A stretch of DNA of 64,000 nucleotides, from contig NZ_JAMBOC010000001.1 of assembly GCF_023715405.1 (NCBI RefSeq), positions 1,488,001 to 1,552,000 on the forward strand, read 5' to 3'. The position numbers and the translations under genes were made by a program. Position 1 is the stretch's first letter. Each line of letters begins with the position of its first letter. The stretch comes from Solibacillus isronensis. Its GTDB lineage: Bacteria; Bacillota; Bacilli; Bacillales_A; Planococcaceae. Shown here piece by piece: positions 27,480 through 35,455 of this stretch. Below the pieces are notes generated by a model. It worked only from the letters and a program-made list of their open reading frames with translations, was not told the origin of the DNA and did no database searches.

Positions 27480-28925
27480 TTAAGAGTTTATTAACAATAT
27501 TTTCTTGAGACGGTGTTGCCAATTTGTCATTTTAATCATAGTTTTTGAAATATCTCTCTCTTCAACAAGTTGAGACAGGTCGATCCCACAGTTGGAACAA
27601 CAATTTTCCTGCTGCTCTGTTAATTGCTGACCAAAGTACTGAACTACTTGCTTTCGCATACAATCCGAATGTTCAATAAGCTTTAATACAAGTCGGACTT
27701 CTTCAAATTTCTTAATCTGTAAATTCAGCATCCGGCTCTTTACTTCCTCGGCTGATTCACGTGCCAGCCAATAACTTAAAACACGGAAAACCACTTCTGA
27801 CATTTCTCCGTTTGCAAGTAATGACTGCGGCTGCTCCCCGGCTGCTATCACTTCTGCGAATCGGTCAACATGTATATTTTTAGGCAAATCTTCTGAAGCG
27901 ATAAACTTTGCAAATTGCTCATCACCATCACAATATAACAAAAAGGCTACAGCTTTCTTGCCATCGCGACCTGCCCGCCCAATTTCCTGCATATAATTCG
28001 ACAACGTTGCAGGCATTGTTTCATGAATGACTTGACGGACGTTCTCTTTATGGACACCCATACCAAATGCATTTGTCGCAACAATCCATTCAAGCTGACC
28101 CGCTAAAAATTGCTGCTGTATAAACTGACGGTCCTGCGCTTCCTTCCCGGCATGATAAGCAGCCGCCGAAATATTTTGCTGTAGAAGCTGTAAACTGATC
28201 GCCTCTGCTTTTGACCGGGATTGTGTATAAATTATGCCCGGGCCGGCTGTATTTTTAACATGTTCAATAATCCATTCCATCTTTTCCTCACGCTCTGAGA
28301 ACAGTTTTTTTACTAGATGAATATTTTCCCTGTTTACATCATGCATATAGTGAAAAGGTGAATTCATTTTTAAATAAGACTGGATATCTGCCAAAACCGT
28401 ATCTGTTGCTGTCGCTGATAACGCAAGGATTGGCGGACGCTTCGATTCCGATAATATTTCGCCAATCCGTAAATAGTCCGGACGAAAATCAAATCCCCAC
28501 TGTGAAATGCAATGTGCTTCATCCGCAACAATTAATGAAAGTTCCATTCCTTGGATTCTCGCCTTTACTTGAGGCTGCAACAGCATTTCAGGAGATACGA
28601 AAATAAATCGGTATTCTTCCAAATAGTGTAGGGCATACCTTTTCTGGTCTGGAGTTAAAAAGGAATTCAATGCCACAACCCGCTTTTCCCCCATTTGCTT
28701 TAACTGATCGACCTGGTCTTGCATGAGCGATAAAAGCGGCGACACAATAAGGACCGGTTTTTGAAATAAATAGCCCGGCAGCTGGTAACAAAGGGATTTC
28801 CCCATCCCGGTTGGTAAAATGGCAACAACATCTTTACCAGCAATAATATTGTTAATGATCTCTTCTTGTCCTGGACGGAATGCATCATAGCCGAAATATC
28901 GCTTTAAGGCACTTTGTAAATTCAT
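27480..28925 (-). CDS. recS: RecQ-family ATP-dependent DNA helicase RecS
   Basis: 481 aa. Superfamily 2 helicase with 3'-5' polarity expected. Motifs: I LPTGMGKSLCYQLPG, II VADEAHCISQWGFDFRPDYL (DEAH), III ALSATAT, V ATNAFGMGVHKENVR, VI QEIGRAGRDGKKA. A C-terminal zinc region with cysteines (SDCMRKQ, CCSNCGIDL). No HRDC domain, so it matches the shorter Bacillus RecS (YpbC) rather than full RecQ. Overlaps ypbB by four bases. Confidence 0.93.
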   Translation of the reverse strand: MNLQSALKRYFGYDAFRPGQEEIINNIIAGKDVVAILPTGMGKSLCYQLPGYLFQKPVLIVSPLLSLMQDQVDQLKQMGEKRVVALNSFLTPDQKRYALHYLEEYRFIFVSPEMLLQPQVKARIQGMELSLIVADEAHCISQWGFDFRPDYLRIGEILSESKRPPILALSATATDTVLADIQSYLKMNSPFHYMHDVNRENIHLVKKLFSEREEKMEWIIEHVKNTAGPGIIYTQSRSKAEAISLQLLQQNISAAAYHAGKEAQDRQFIQQQFLAGQLEWIVATNAFGMGVHKENVRQVIHETMPATLSNYMQEIGRAGRDGKKAVAFLLYCDGDEQFAKFIASEDLPKNIHVDRFAEVIAAGEQPQSLLANGEMSEVVFRVLSYWLARESAEEVKSRMLNLQIKKFEEVRLVLKLIEHSDCMRKQVVQYFGQQLTEQQENCCSNCGIDLSQLVEERDISKTMIKMTNWQHRLKKILLINS

Positions 28926-29962
28926 GTTGGTGTCGCTCCTTTCGCCAGCGTTAGCCGAAGTTGGAAATAGCTTAGCTGCGGCAGTAGTTCCTTCAACGTT
29001 TTTAATCGTTTCGTGTCATAACCTTCAACTGCAGCCAGAATTTGTTTCTGTTCTTCACTTGTTACAAATGGCTCAATCGAAAAGTTCGGTTCATTCATTG
29101 CAAGTTCGACAATATGATCTTCAATCGTACTCATTTTCAATCGACGAATATGACTGATTTCTTCCAATGTTCTCCCCGCTCTATATAACTGGGCGGTTGA
29201 GTTTGTCGAAGCAGTCAACACTACTTCTACACGTATATTTTGCATAATTTCATTTAATATCGGGTATTGTGTTTTTTCACGGTACAATTCGTTCAACCAA
29301 GTATGCAATGCGCTTATGTAGTGCAGTTGAACATCCATTTCCTGCATATTATAGCCAAATGCAAGTTGCTGCCAAGTAAATCCCGGTTCATTATAGCCGG
29401 TTAATCGATACATGAGTATATCTTTCATGTTTTCTTCAATTGCAATTTCGGATAAGCTTGCCGTCATTTCTGTGTAAATTGCTTGTTGCAGCAAGCCGTT
29501 CTGATAATGGTGACGCACTAAAAATTGACGTACCCATTGCTGTGTCTGTTCATTTCTTTCTATCGGTATAAATGCTTTTTTATGATGGAGCTGATGTGAC
29601 AGACTTTGAATAATAAGCGAAAGCCTGCCGAAAAACATATGTTCATTGCCACGGTAATGCCAGCCATCAAAAGAAAGAGGCAAAGGTTGTGAAGCAAGCT
29701 GTTTTCCTTTGTCCGTCATTGTATAAAAACCGTTTTCCTCTATTATAATAATACTCTTGGCAAACATGAGATCAATTTGCTCATCAAATTTATGACGAGC
29801 TAGTTTTGGGAGCAGACCAAAATAGGAATATAAATTAAAGAGTCCTACATCATGAATTGTCTGTCCTGACCGCTTCCCTTTCAATAAATGATAGGCTGCG
29901 GAAACAGTGCGTTCCTGTTGAAAAGTATGTAAAATTTTTAAAAGAATTTGTTGGACTAGCAT
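28922..29962 (-). CDS. ypbB: helix-turn-helix protein YpbB
   Basis: 346 aa, function unknown. The C-terminal half carries a helix-turn-helix of the type paired with RecQ (RAGRTLEEISHIRRLKMSTIEDHIVELA, about 255-282), which in RecQ proteins supports DNA binding. The recS gene lacks its own C-terminal DNA-binding domain, so the two proteins may act together (inference). The ATG of recS overlaps the ypbB stop, showing coupling. Divergent from fer. Confidence 0.88.
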   Translation of the reverse strand: MLVQQILLKILHTFQQERTVSAAYHLLKGKRSGQTIHDVGLFNLYSYFGLLPKLARHKFDEQIDLMFAKSIIIIEENGFYTMTDKGKQLASQPLPLSFDGWHYRGNEHMFFGRLSLIIQSLSHQLHHKKAFIPIERNEQTQQWVRQFLVRHHYQNGLLQQAIYTEMTASLSEIAIEENMKDILMYRLTGYNEPGFTWQQLAFGYNMQEMDVQLHYISALHTWLNELYREKTQYPILNEIMQNIRVEVVLTASTNSTAQLYRAGRTLEEISHIRRLKMSTIEDHIVELAMNEPNFSIEPFVTSEEQKQILAAVEGYDTKRLKTLKELLPQLSYFQLRLTLAKGATPT

Positions 29963-29991
29963 ATCAAATCCCTCATTTTCGTAGTATTAGG

Positions 29992-30020
29992 TTGAAAAGT
30001 GCCGAAAACACCATTAGAAT
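29992..30020 (+). promoter_or_regulatory. sigma-A type promoter of fer
   Basis: -35 TTGAAA (29992-29997), 17-bp spacer, -10 TAGAAT (30015-30020), 44 bp upstream of the fer ATG. Confidence 0.6.
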
Positions 30021-30022
30021 AA

Positions 30023-30313
<291 letters not shown>

Positions 30314-30326
30314 TATACAAACATAC

Positions 30327-30360
30327 GAAACGATTCCTTTCAAGGGTCGTTTTTTATTTT
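30327..30360 (+). terminator. intrinsic terminator after fer
   Basis: AACGA…CCTT with AAGG…TCGTT, followed by TTTTTATTTT. Confidence 0.75.
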
Positions 30361-30374
30361 GCTCTTTTTTCTCA

Positions 30375-30403
30375 TTGCGAATCTATAATCGAGATGTTAT
30401 AGT
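30375..30403 (+). promoter_or_regulatory. sigma-A type promoter of fabI
   Basis: -35 TTGCGA (30375-30380), 17-bp spacer, -10 TATAGT (30398-30403). The FapR operator begins 5 bases later and would cover the transcription start. Confidence 0.65.
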
Positions 30404-30407
30404 TAAT

Positions 30408-30426
30408 ATTAGTAGTAGGTACTAAT
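30408..30426 (+). promoter_or_regulatory. FapR operator upstream of fabI
   Basis: ATTAGTAGTAGGTACTAAT, an imperfect palindrome that matches the known FapR box (about TTAGTACCTGGTACTAA). FapR represses fatty-acid genes and is released by malonyl-CoA. Position over the transcription start fits repression. The FapR gene itself is not in the window. Confidence 0.8.
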
Positions 30427-30454
30427 ATTAACTAATCATTTTAGGGGTGTCGTT

Positions 30455-31231
30455 ATGGATTTATTGCAATTAAAAGGGAAAAATATTGTCGTAATGGGTG
30501 TTGCCAATGAGCGCAGTATTGCTTGGGGCATCGCGAAACGACTATTTGATGTCGGAGCAAATGTAATTTTCACATATCGTAAAGAACGTTCAAAAGGAAA
30601 AATCGAAAAACTATTAACAAATTACGAAGAGCACAATGCAACAGTGATAGAATGTGACGTAAACAGCGACGAAAGTATTGAAAAAGCATTCAATCAAATC
30701 GGTGAGCAATTTAAAGTAATTCATGGAATTATCCACTCTGTTGCCTTCGCACATGCCGAAGATCTGCACAACCGATTCGTCGAAACAACACGCGATGGCT
30801 ATGCCTTTGCACAAGATACGAGTGCCTATTCGCTGATCGCTGTAACAAAAGCTGCAAAACCTTATATGACAGAAGGCGGTTCTATCGTAACGATGTCTTA
30901 TTTAGGTGCACAGCGTGTTCTTGACGGCTACAATGTAATGGGCGTTGCGAAAGCAGCACTGGAAGCTTCAATGCGCTATTTGGCAGCCGATGTCGGTGCG
31001 GATAATATTCGTGTTAATGCGATTTCTGCCGGAGCAATCCGTACATTGGCAGCAAAAGGTGTTCCTAGCTTCAATCAGATCCTGCACAAAATCGAAGAAA
31101 CTTCTCCGCTAAAACGCAACACAAATCAGGAAGAAGTAGCTGACATGACAATTGTGATGTTAAGCCACCTATCCCGCGGTGTGACAGGCGAAACGATTTA
31201 TATCGATAGCGGTTATAATATTATGGGTTAA
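30455..31231 (+). CDS. fabI: enoyl-[acyl-carrier-protein] reductase FabI
   Basis: 258 aa. Final reduction of each fatty-acid elongation round, NAD(P)H dependent. SDR-like fold with VMGVANERSIAWGIA (cofactor loop, FabI type), the catalytic Tyr-x6-Lys in YNVMGVAKAALE, and SAGAIRTLAAKGV. Start: ATG after GGGGTG. Single gene with FapR operator and strong terminator. The sequence is of the triclosan-sensitive FabI type rather than FabL. Confidence 0.96.
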   Translation: MDLLQLKGKNIVVMGVANERSIAWGIAKRLFDVGANVIFTYRKERSKGKIEKLLTNYEEHNATVIECDVNSDESIEKAFNQIGEQFKVIHGIIHSVAFAHAEDLHNRFVETTRDGYAFAQDTSAYSLIAVTKAAKPYMTEGGSIVTMSYLGAQRVLDGYNVMGVAKAALEASMRYLAADVGADNIRVNAISAGAIRTLAAKGVPSFNQILHKIEETSPLKRNTNQEEVADMTIVMLSHLSRGVTGETIYIDSGYNIMG

Positions 31232-31235
31232 TCTA

Positions 31236-31277
31236 AAGCGAATTCACTACCTCCCTTGTGAATTCGCTTTTTTATAT
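31236..31277 (+). terminator. intrinsic terminator after fabI
   Basis: AAAGCGAATTCAC pairs with GTGAATTCGCTTT, followed by TTTATA. Confidence 0.9.
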
Positions 31278-31317
31278 GTTAAAATACTGGAAAATACTGT
31301 TTGTGGAGGGTTATTCA

Positions 31318-31587
31318 GTGAAAAAGTATATTTCAGGATTATTAATGGGAGCTGTTTTAATAGGCGGTTTCTCACTTTCGGCAATAGAAGCAGAAGCAGC
31401 TACAAAAGCAGTTGCTTATAAAAATTGCACTGATTTAAATAAGGTATATAAAGGCGGCGTTGCGAAAGATGCCAAAACTACGAACAAAGGCGGGAAAACA
31501 AAATATAAACCTTTCGTATCAGCTGAGCTTTACAAATTAAATGCGAAAAGCGATCGCGATAAAGACGGGATTGCTTGCGAAAAATAG
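31318..31587 (+). CDS. secreted excalibur calcium-binding domain protein
   Basis: 89 aa. The start is GTG at 31318 with GGAGG 8 bases upstream; the open frame extends further but without a ribosome site. Signal peptide residues 1-27, likely cut after AEA. The mature part is the short excalibur domain: YKNCTDLNKVYKGGV and the C-terminal DRDKDGIACEK, whose DxDxDGxxCE loop binds calcium; two cysteines may bond. Such domains are found on surface nucleases and wall proteins; alone, the function is unknown. Followed 14 bp later by the GDPD gene. Confidence 0.88.
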   Translation: MKKYISGLLMGAVLIGGFSLSAIEAEAATKAVAYKNCTDLNKVYKGGVAKDAKTTNKGGKTKYKPFVSAELYKLNAKSDRDKDGIACEK

Positions 31588-31601
31588 GAGAAGTGAATTA
31601 T

Positions 31602-32300
31602 ATGAAGATTCTCGCTCACCGTGGTTACAGTGCCAACTACCCTGAAAATACGATGATTGCTTTTCAGGAAGCTGCAAAGATGGACATTTGGGGAGTTGAA
31701 TTTGATGTCCATTTAACAAAGGACAACCAGTTAGTCGTTATTCATGATGAATCAATTGACCGTACTTCTACAGGTAAAGGCTATGTGAAGGATATGACAC
31801 TGGAAGAGTTGCGAGCATTCGACTATGGCTCATGGTTTGCTCCGGAGTTTGCAGGTCAAAAAATACCTACATTAGCGGAAACTTTGGCTATTTTTAAATC
31901 AACCCCCTTTCAAATTAATATCGAGATAAAGTCTGATATTTTTGAATACCCCGGGATTGAAGCGCTCATTGCAAATGAAATTCATGCTTTTAATTTAGAA
32001 GACCGTGTCATTATTTCTTCATTCAATCATGAAAGCATTACGCGTTTCCAGCAAATCATGCCAAATGTGAAAACCGCGCTGCTATTCGCTTCGCTTATTG
32101 TAAACATAGAGGAATATGTAAAGAAGTTTGGCGCTGATGCTATACATATCCCCTACTACTACGGGATGCGCTCCATTGTTCAGCAAGCAATTAAGAACGG
32201 CATGATCGTCAGAACTTATACAGTAAATGATGCAGCAATAGCCCGGCAAATGGAATCACTTGGTATGGATGCCGTGTTTTCCGATGTAGTAAACCTATAA
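31602..32300 (+). CDS. glycerophosphodiester phosphodiesterase
   Basis: 232 aa. Hydrolyses glycerophosphodiesters to glycerol-3-phosphate and an alcohol. GDPD signature: ILAHRGYSANYPENTMIAF (catalytic His, Arg), GVEFDVHLTKDNQLVVIHDE (acid pair and second His), INIEIKSD. TIM-barrel, cytoplasmic, no signal peptide. ATG at 31602 is chosen over an upstream ATG overlapping the previous gene; AGGAG is about 11 bases upstream. Resembles the ugpQ/YqiK type. Confidence 0.93.
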   Translation: MKILAHRGYSANYPENTMIAFQEAAKMDIWGVEFDVHLTKDNQLVVIHDESIDRTSTGKGYVKDMTLEELRAFDYGSWFAPEFAGQKIPTLAETLAIFKSTPFQINIEIKSDIFEYPGIEALIANEIHAFNLEDRVIISSFNHESITRFQQIMPNVKTALLFASLIVNIEEYVKKFGADAIHIPYYYGMRSIVQQAIKNGMIVRTYTVNDAAIARQMESLGMDAVFSDVVNL

Positions 32301-32306
32301 AGATGC

Positions 32307-32350
32307 TAAAAAACTGTTTCAGAAGAACTCTTTTGAAACAGTTTTTTATG
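32307..32350 (+). terminator. intrinsic terminator after the GDPD gene
   Basis: AAAAAACTGTTTCA pairs with TGAAACAGTTTTTT, with trailing T residues. Confidence 0.9.
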
Positions 32351-32457
32351 TAATATTTGGACAATTGTTAGAAAAACGCTTTCAAAGAGCTAAAATTTGT
32401 TAAGTTCATTTTATCGTCAAACTTTAAAAGTTTTACCCGTTTTCACCCCCATTCCCT

Positions 32458-32487
32458 TTGAAGTCAGACGTCTGTTTACTGTATATT
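32458..32487 (+). promoter_or_regulatory. promoter with internal palindrome for the 59-aa gene
   Basis: -35 TTGAAG (32458-32463), 18-bp spacer, -10 TATATT (32482-32487). The spacer contains the perfect 10-bp palindrome CAGACGTCTG (32465-32474), a plausible operator. Confidence 0.45.
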
Positions 32488-32521
32488 AAGAGTAACAACA
32501 AACAGATTCGGAGATGGAATT

Positions 32522-32701
32522 ATGAATACAGAAATTTTATCATTTGTAGAGAAAATGGAAGCAGCTGTACTAAACGATTTAGTTACAACAGACTCTTCTG
32601 ATTTATATGAAATTGCAGTTGAAATGATCGCTGAGCATAAAGATGCTTACAAAAATATTTGCCAAGCTTATGAAGTAGTTAAGCATAACTTAGTCGGATA
32701 A
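32522..32701 (+). CDS. 59-aa acidic protein of unknown function
   Basis: Short gene: ATG with GGAG 8 bases upstream, TAA at 32699, flanked by its own promoter and a strong terminator. Translation begins MNTEILSFVEKMEAAVLNDL and continues with VTTDSSDLYEIAVEMIAEHK, ending AYEVVKHNLVG. Predicted all-helical, acidic, one cysteine, no membrane segment. I recognise no family. The neat promoter-ORF-terminator unit is the main evidence that it is real. Confidence 0.75.
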   Translation: MNTEILSFVEKMEAAVLNDLVTTDSSDLYEIAVEMIAEHKDAYKNICQAYEVVKHNLVG

Positions 32702-32727
32702 ACTTTAAAAAATAAGCAAAATTAATA

Positions 32728-32777
32728 GCAGTTCAAATTTACTTCCCCATAAATTTGAACTGCTTTATTTTTTTGTC
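32728..32777 (+). terminator. intrinsic terminator after the 59-aa gene
   Basis: GCAGTTCAAATTTA pairs with TAAATTTGAACTGC, then TTTATTTTTTTG. Confidence 0.9.
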
Positions 32778-32788
32778 TAAAAATACCC

Positions 32789-32826
32789 AAAAAAAGAGGA
32801 ATCCTAATGAAAGGATCCCTCTTTTA
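32789..32826 (-). terminator. intrinsic terminator after csp
   Basis: AAAAGAGGGATCCTTT and AGGATTCCTCTTTT arms with T residues on the minus strand. Confidence 0.85.
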
Positions 32827-32843
32827 TAGTTACATCATTAAAA

Positions 32844-33044
32844 TTAAAGTTTTACGATGTTTGTAGCTTGTGGTCCACGTTGACCGTCTTCTACTGAAAA
32901 CTCAACTTTTTGACCTTCTTCAAGAGTTTTGAAACCGTCGCCTTGAATAGCTGAGAAGTGAGCGAATACGTCAGAACCGCCTTCAACTTCGATGAAACCG
33001 AAACCTTTTTCTGAGTTAAACCATTTTACTGTACCTTGTGTCAT
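32844..33044 (-). CDS. cold shock protein, CspA family
   Basis: 66 aa, single OB-fold cold-shock domain that binds single-stranded RNA/DNA. RNP1 GFGFIEV and RNP2 VFAHFSAIQ are visible, with [14 protein letters not shown] at the start. Which of the csp paralogues (B, C, D) it is cannot be decided. The ATG has GGAGG 8-9 bases upstream. Its leader is long and carries a terminator-like hairpin, listed separately. Confidence 0.96.
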   Translation of the reverse strand: MTQGTVKWFNSEKGFGFIEVEGGSDVFAHFSAIQGDGFKTLEEGQKVEFSVEDGQRGPQATNIVKL

Positions 33045-33089
33045 AATAAATGACCTCCAATTAATTAAATTTAATAAGATCGCAATTCT

Positions 33090-33163
33090 TCAAAAAGAAA
33101 AAAATTCACATATTACAAAAAGTACCAACTAAACCACGAAATACTTTTTGTAATAGGTGAATT
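33090..33163 (-). promoter_or_regulatory. csp leader with terminator-like hairpin
   Basis: On the minus strand AATTCACCTATTACAAAAAGTA pairs with TACTTTTTGTAATATGTGAATT arms (33103-33163, a 20-plus-bp stem), followed at once by TTTTTTCTTTTTG (33090-33102). It lies between a likely promoter (TAGACA, 17 bp, TATACT, around 33200-33235) and the csp ribosome site, so it is within the leader. It may be a cold-responsive structure or attenuator. The remaining gap to 33402 shows only AT-rich promoter DNA of the next gene. Confidence 0.5.
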
Positions 33164-33402
33164 TAATGTCTTATAACTATCTCATTGACCTTAGTATATA
33201 GCAAAAAATCGGTTTTGTCTACTATAAACTCAACTTTATCTGCCTTAACAATTATTTATGGGTAGATGCATATTTTCAATAACTAGCCACATTAGCTAAC
33301 TAAAAATTATTTACTTACTTTTTGTAATCGTTTTGTTTGCAATTGTATTTTAGCGTTGGTTATTATAGGAGATGTATTACATAGAACTAGGAGGATTTTT
33401 TT

Positions 33403-33966
33403 ATGGTATTACAAGCAAAAGAATTTCGAACAGCGGAACACGACATTTCTGACGTATTTTTAAATCGTTGGTCACCGCGCGCTTATGCAGACACACCTGT
33501 TGCAGAAGATGTATTAAACCGTTTATTTGAAGCAGCTCGTTGGGCTCCTTCAGCAGGCAATAACCAACCTTGGCGTTTTATCGTAGCGAAAACAGAAGAG
33601 GATTTAGCAAAATTCCACCCTGTTTTAATGGAAGGTAATTTAGTATGGGCAAAACGTGCACCTGTTTTAGTATTAGTCGTTTCTGACAATACAAAAGGTT
33701 CACATGAGTTTGATGCAGGGACAGCATGGGGCTTCTTGTCGCTTCAGGCAGCTAAGGAAGGTTTAATCACACATCCAATGAGCGGTATTCATAAAGATGT
33801 GGCAAAAGAGACGTTTAACATTCCGGATACATTTGATGTGCATTTAGCAATAGCAATTGGTTACAAAGGCGACAAAGAAATGCTGTCTCCTGAATTACAG
33901 GCACGTGAAACACCATCAGGTCGACGTCCGTTAAACGAAATTGTTTTTGAAGGTTCTTTTAAATAA
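33403..33966 (+). CDS. nitroreductase family flavoprotein
   Basis: 187 aa. FMN-dependent NAD(P)H oxidoreductase fold. RWSPRAYADTPV near the N-terminus, RWAPSAGNNQPWRFIV (FMN phosphate contact), and DAGTAWGFLSLQAAKEGL are typical. The strong AGGAGG ribosome site is 9 bases before ATG. Substrate unknown (quinones, nitroaromatics or similar). Ends with a terminator; the convergent marR gene follows on the other strand. Confidence 0.92.
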   Translation: MVLQAKEFRTAEHDISDVFLNRWSPRAYADTPVAEDVLNRLFEAARWAPSAGNNQPWRFIVAKTEEDLAKFHPVLMEGNLVWAKRAPVLVLVVSDNTKGSHEFDAGTAWGFLSLQAAKEGLITHPMSGIHKDVAKETFNIPDTFDVHLAIAIGYKGDKEMLSPELQARETPSGRRPLNEIVFEGSFK

Positions 33967-33986
33967 GATTTATACTATATTAAAGT

Positions 33987-34023
33987 AACCGCATGAAGGA
34001 AGTATTCTTTCGTGCGGTTTTTC
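33987..34023 (+). terminator. intrinsic terminator after the nitroreductase gene
   Basis: AACCGCATGAAGGAA pairs with TTCTTTCGTGCGGTT, then TTTTC. Confidence 0.85.
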
Positions 34024-34051
34024 AGTTATCTTCATTTCCAAATTATCGGAT

Positions 34052-34465
34052 TTAAATTTTCAGGAGCGGCTTTTTGAGCATTTCCAGCAGCAGTTCATAT
34101 TCTTTATCCCCGATCGTGTCCCTTACCATCTTTTCTATTTCAAGCTCCATCTTTTTGCTTTCATTAAAAATAACGATTCCCTTCTCGGTCAAATGTGCCA
34201 TCTTTTGAACTTTCGAGCCTTTTATTAATTCGGTCGTAATTAATTTTTTTTCTTGTAAGGAAGTCACAAATTTATGAACCCCCTGCTTTGAAATGTCTAA
34301 CTGTTTTACTAATTCGGGTACCGTTACGTAGCCCTCATATATGTTTTTCAGTACAAACCATTCGGAACTCGTTATATGAAGGTCATTATTTTCATTCCAC
34401 ATAATTTCTGCCTTTTGGCGTAATTGTTTATGTTGGCGATACAATAATTCGATAAAGTCAATCAT
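34052..34465 (-). CDS. MarR family transcription regulator
   Basis: 138 aa winged helix-turn-helix repressor. Recognition region: SSEWFVLKNIYEGYVTVPELVKQLDIS then KQGVHKFVTSLQEKKLI, followed by the wing (KGSKVQKMAHLTEKG). ATG at 34465 has a GGGGGGAG site upstream; longer frame to a TTG is unsupported. Divergent from the CarD-like gene at 34641, with a perfect palindrome in between that covers both -35 boxes, so it probably controls itself and the CarD gene. Confidence 0.9.
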   Translation of the reverse strand: MIDFIELLYRQHKQLRQKAEIMWNENNDLHITSSEWFVLKNIYEGYVTVPELVKQLDISKQGVHKFVTSLQEKKLITTELIKGSKVQKMAHLTEKGIVIFNESKKMELEIEKMVRDTIGDKEYELLLEMLKKPLLKI

Positions 34466-34565
34466 TGCTTCTCCCCCCTTTTTTCTGTCAACATAATTCT
34501 TAAATAGTCTCAAGCATCATACTAAAGCTAATATATTAATTCAAGTTCATAATACTAATAGGATA

Positions 34566-34590
34566 TTCAAGTCAACTTAGTTGACTTGAA
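34566..34590. promoter_or_regulatory. perfect palindromic operator in the marR/carD intergenic region
   Basis: TTCAAGTCAAC-TTA-GTTGACTTGAA: two 11-bp arms without mismatch. The right arm supplies the plus-strand -35 TTGACT (34581-34586, 17 bp to TATTAT at 34604-34609). The left arm supplies the minus-strand -35 TTGACT. Binding there would block both promoters, the classic MarR layout. Confidence 0.75.
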
Positions 34591-34640
34591 CGGTAATTTA
34601 CTTTATTATTAAATGTATAACTTTTTCCGGAGGCGTATAT

Positions 34641-35144
34641 ATGTATAAAATTGGTGACTTAACGTTTTATAAATCCCATGGTATTTGCCAGATTGAGGGT
34701 ATTATAGAACAAAACTTCACAGGAGAACCTATGCTTTACTATGTTATGCAATCAAAAATCAGACCGGGAGTAACACTATATCATCCAGTTGAGAGTAAAA
34801 ACTCACAACTTGAAAAATTATTGAGCTATGATGAAGCAGTTCAAATTATGGATTGTTTTTCGAATGAACCAAGCGAATGGAATGACCGCAGTACAAACCG
34901 CCAAAGAAATCACGCAGAAATCTTAGGTGCGAATAATCATTTAGAAGCTGCCCAATTAATGAATACACTCCTACGAAAAGATTTGGAATTACAAAAAGAA
35001 GAGAAAAAAATCACATCTCAAGACTCCCAAATTTTACAGCAACTCTCAACAATTATATTAGATGTCTTGGAAATTGCGCTTAAAAAGCCAAAAGAAGAAA
35101 TTGAAAAAGAAATTTACAAAAGAGTTCAAGGTCCTACTAACTAA
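34641..35144 (+). CDS. CarD/CdnL-type RNA polymerase-binding regulator
   Basis: 167 aa. N-terminal CarD_TRCF domain: MYKIGDLTFYKSHGICQIEGI, YYVMQS, and TLYHPVES (residues 1-55). The C-terminal helical domain is charged (about 100-160). Proteins of this family bind the RNA polymerase beta subunit and adjust promoter opening. Divergent from marR. The promoter overlaps a perfect palindrome, suggesting induction by a MarR ligand, unusual for a CarD-type factor. Confidence 0.87.
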   Translation: MYKIGDLTFYKSHGICQIEGIIEQNFTGEPMLYYVMQSKIRPGVTLYHPVESKNSQLEKLLSYDEAVQIMDCFSNEPSEWNDRSTNRQRNHAEILGANNHLEAAQLMNTLLRKDLELQKEEKKITSQDSQILQQLSTIILDVLEIALKKPKEEIEKEIYKRVQGPTN

Positions 35145-35170
35145 TTTATAAAAATAGCTTTATTTTATTA

Positions 35171-35210
35171 ACGAGTTGAAGTAAATCCCGTTTACTTCAA
35201 CATTACTCGT
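35171..35210. other. long palindrome after the CarD-like gene
   Basis: GTTGAAGTAAA (35175-35185) and TTTACTTCAAC (35191-35201), extended by ACGAG/CTCGT. No T-run follows, so it is not a normal terminator; the terminator is further on. Confidence 0.6.
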
Positions 35211-35251
35211 TACTGGTTGACTTACCACTTTATACATATTAATTACATTCA

Positions 35252-35297
35252 AATAAGGCGTTTGCTATTCTATTTCAGTAGCAAGCGTCTTATTTTT
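35252..35297 (+). terminator. intrinsic terminator after the CarD-like gene
   Basis: AATAAGGCGTTTGCTA pairs with TAGCAAGCGTCTTATT, then TTTTTG. Confidence 0.85.
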
Positions 35298-35386
35298 TTG
35301 TCATTTATCAAACTTTTCATTCTAATGATGAATTGTTTTTCGTTTTTCAAAGTCAGGTGATGTATAGTATTTTTTTCAATTAAAAA

Positions 35387-35416
35387 TGAATTAAAACACT
35401 TTAGTTGCTCATACTA
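35387..35416 (+). promoter_or_regulatory. sigma-G type promoter of the DUF3231 gene
   Basis: -35 TGAATT (35387-35392; consensus TGAATA), 17-bp spacer, -10 CATACTA (35410-35416), which is the sigma-G consensus. Start codon 40 bp downstream. Confidence 0.6.
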
Positions 35417-35455
35417 CCGTTGTATGAAATTCACCTAATTTTGAAAGGAAGTGTA

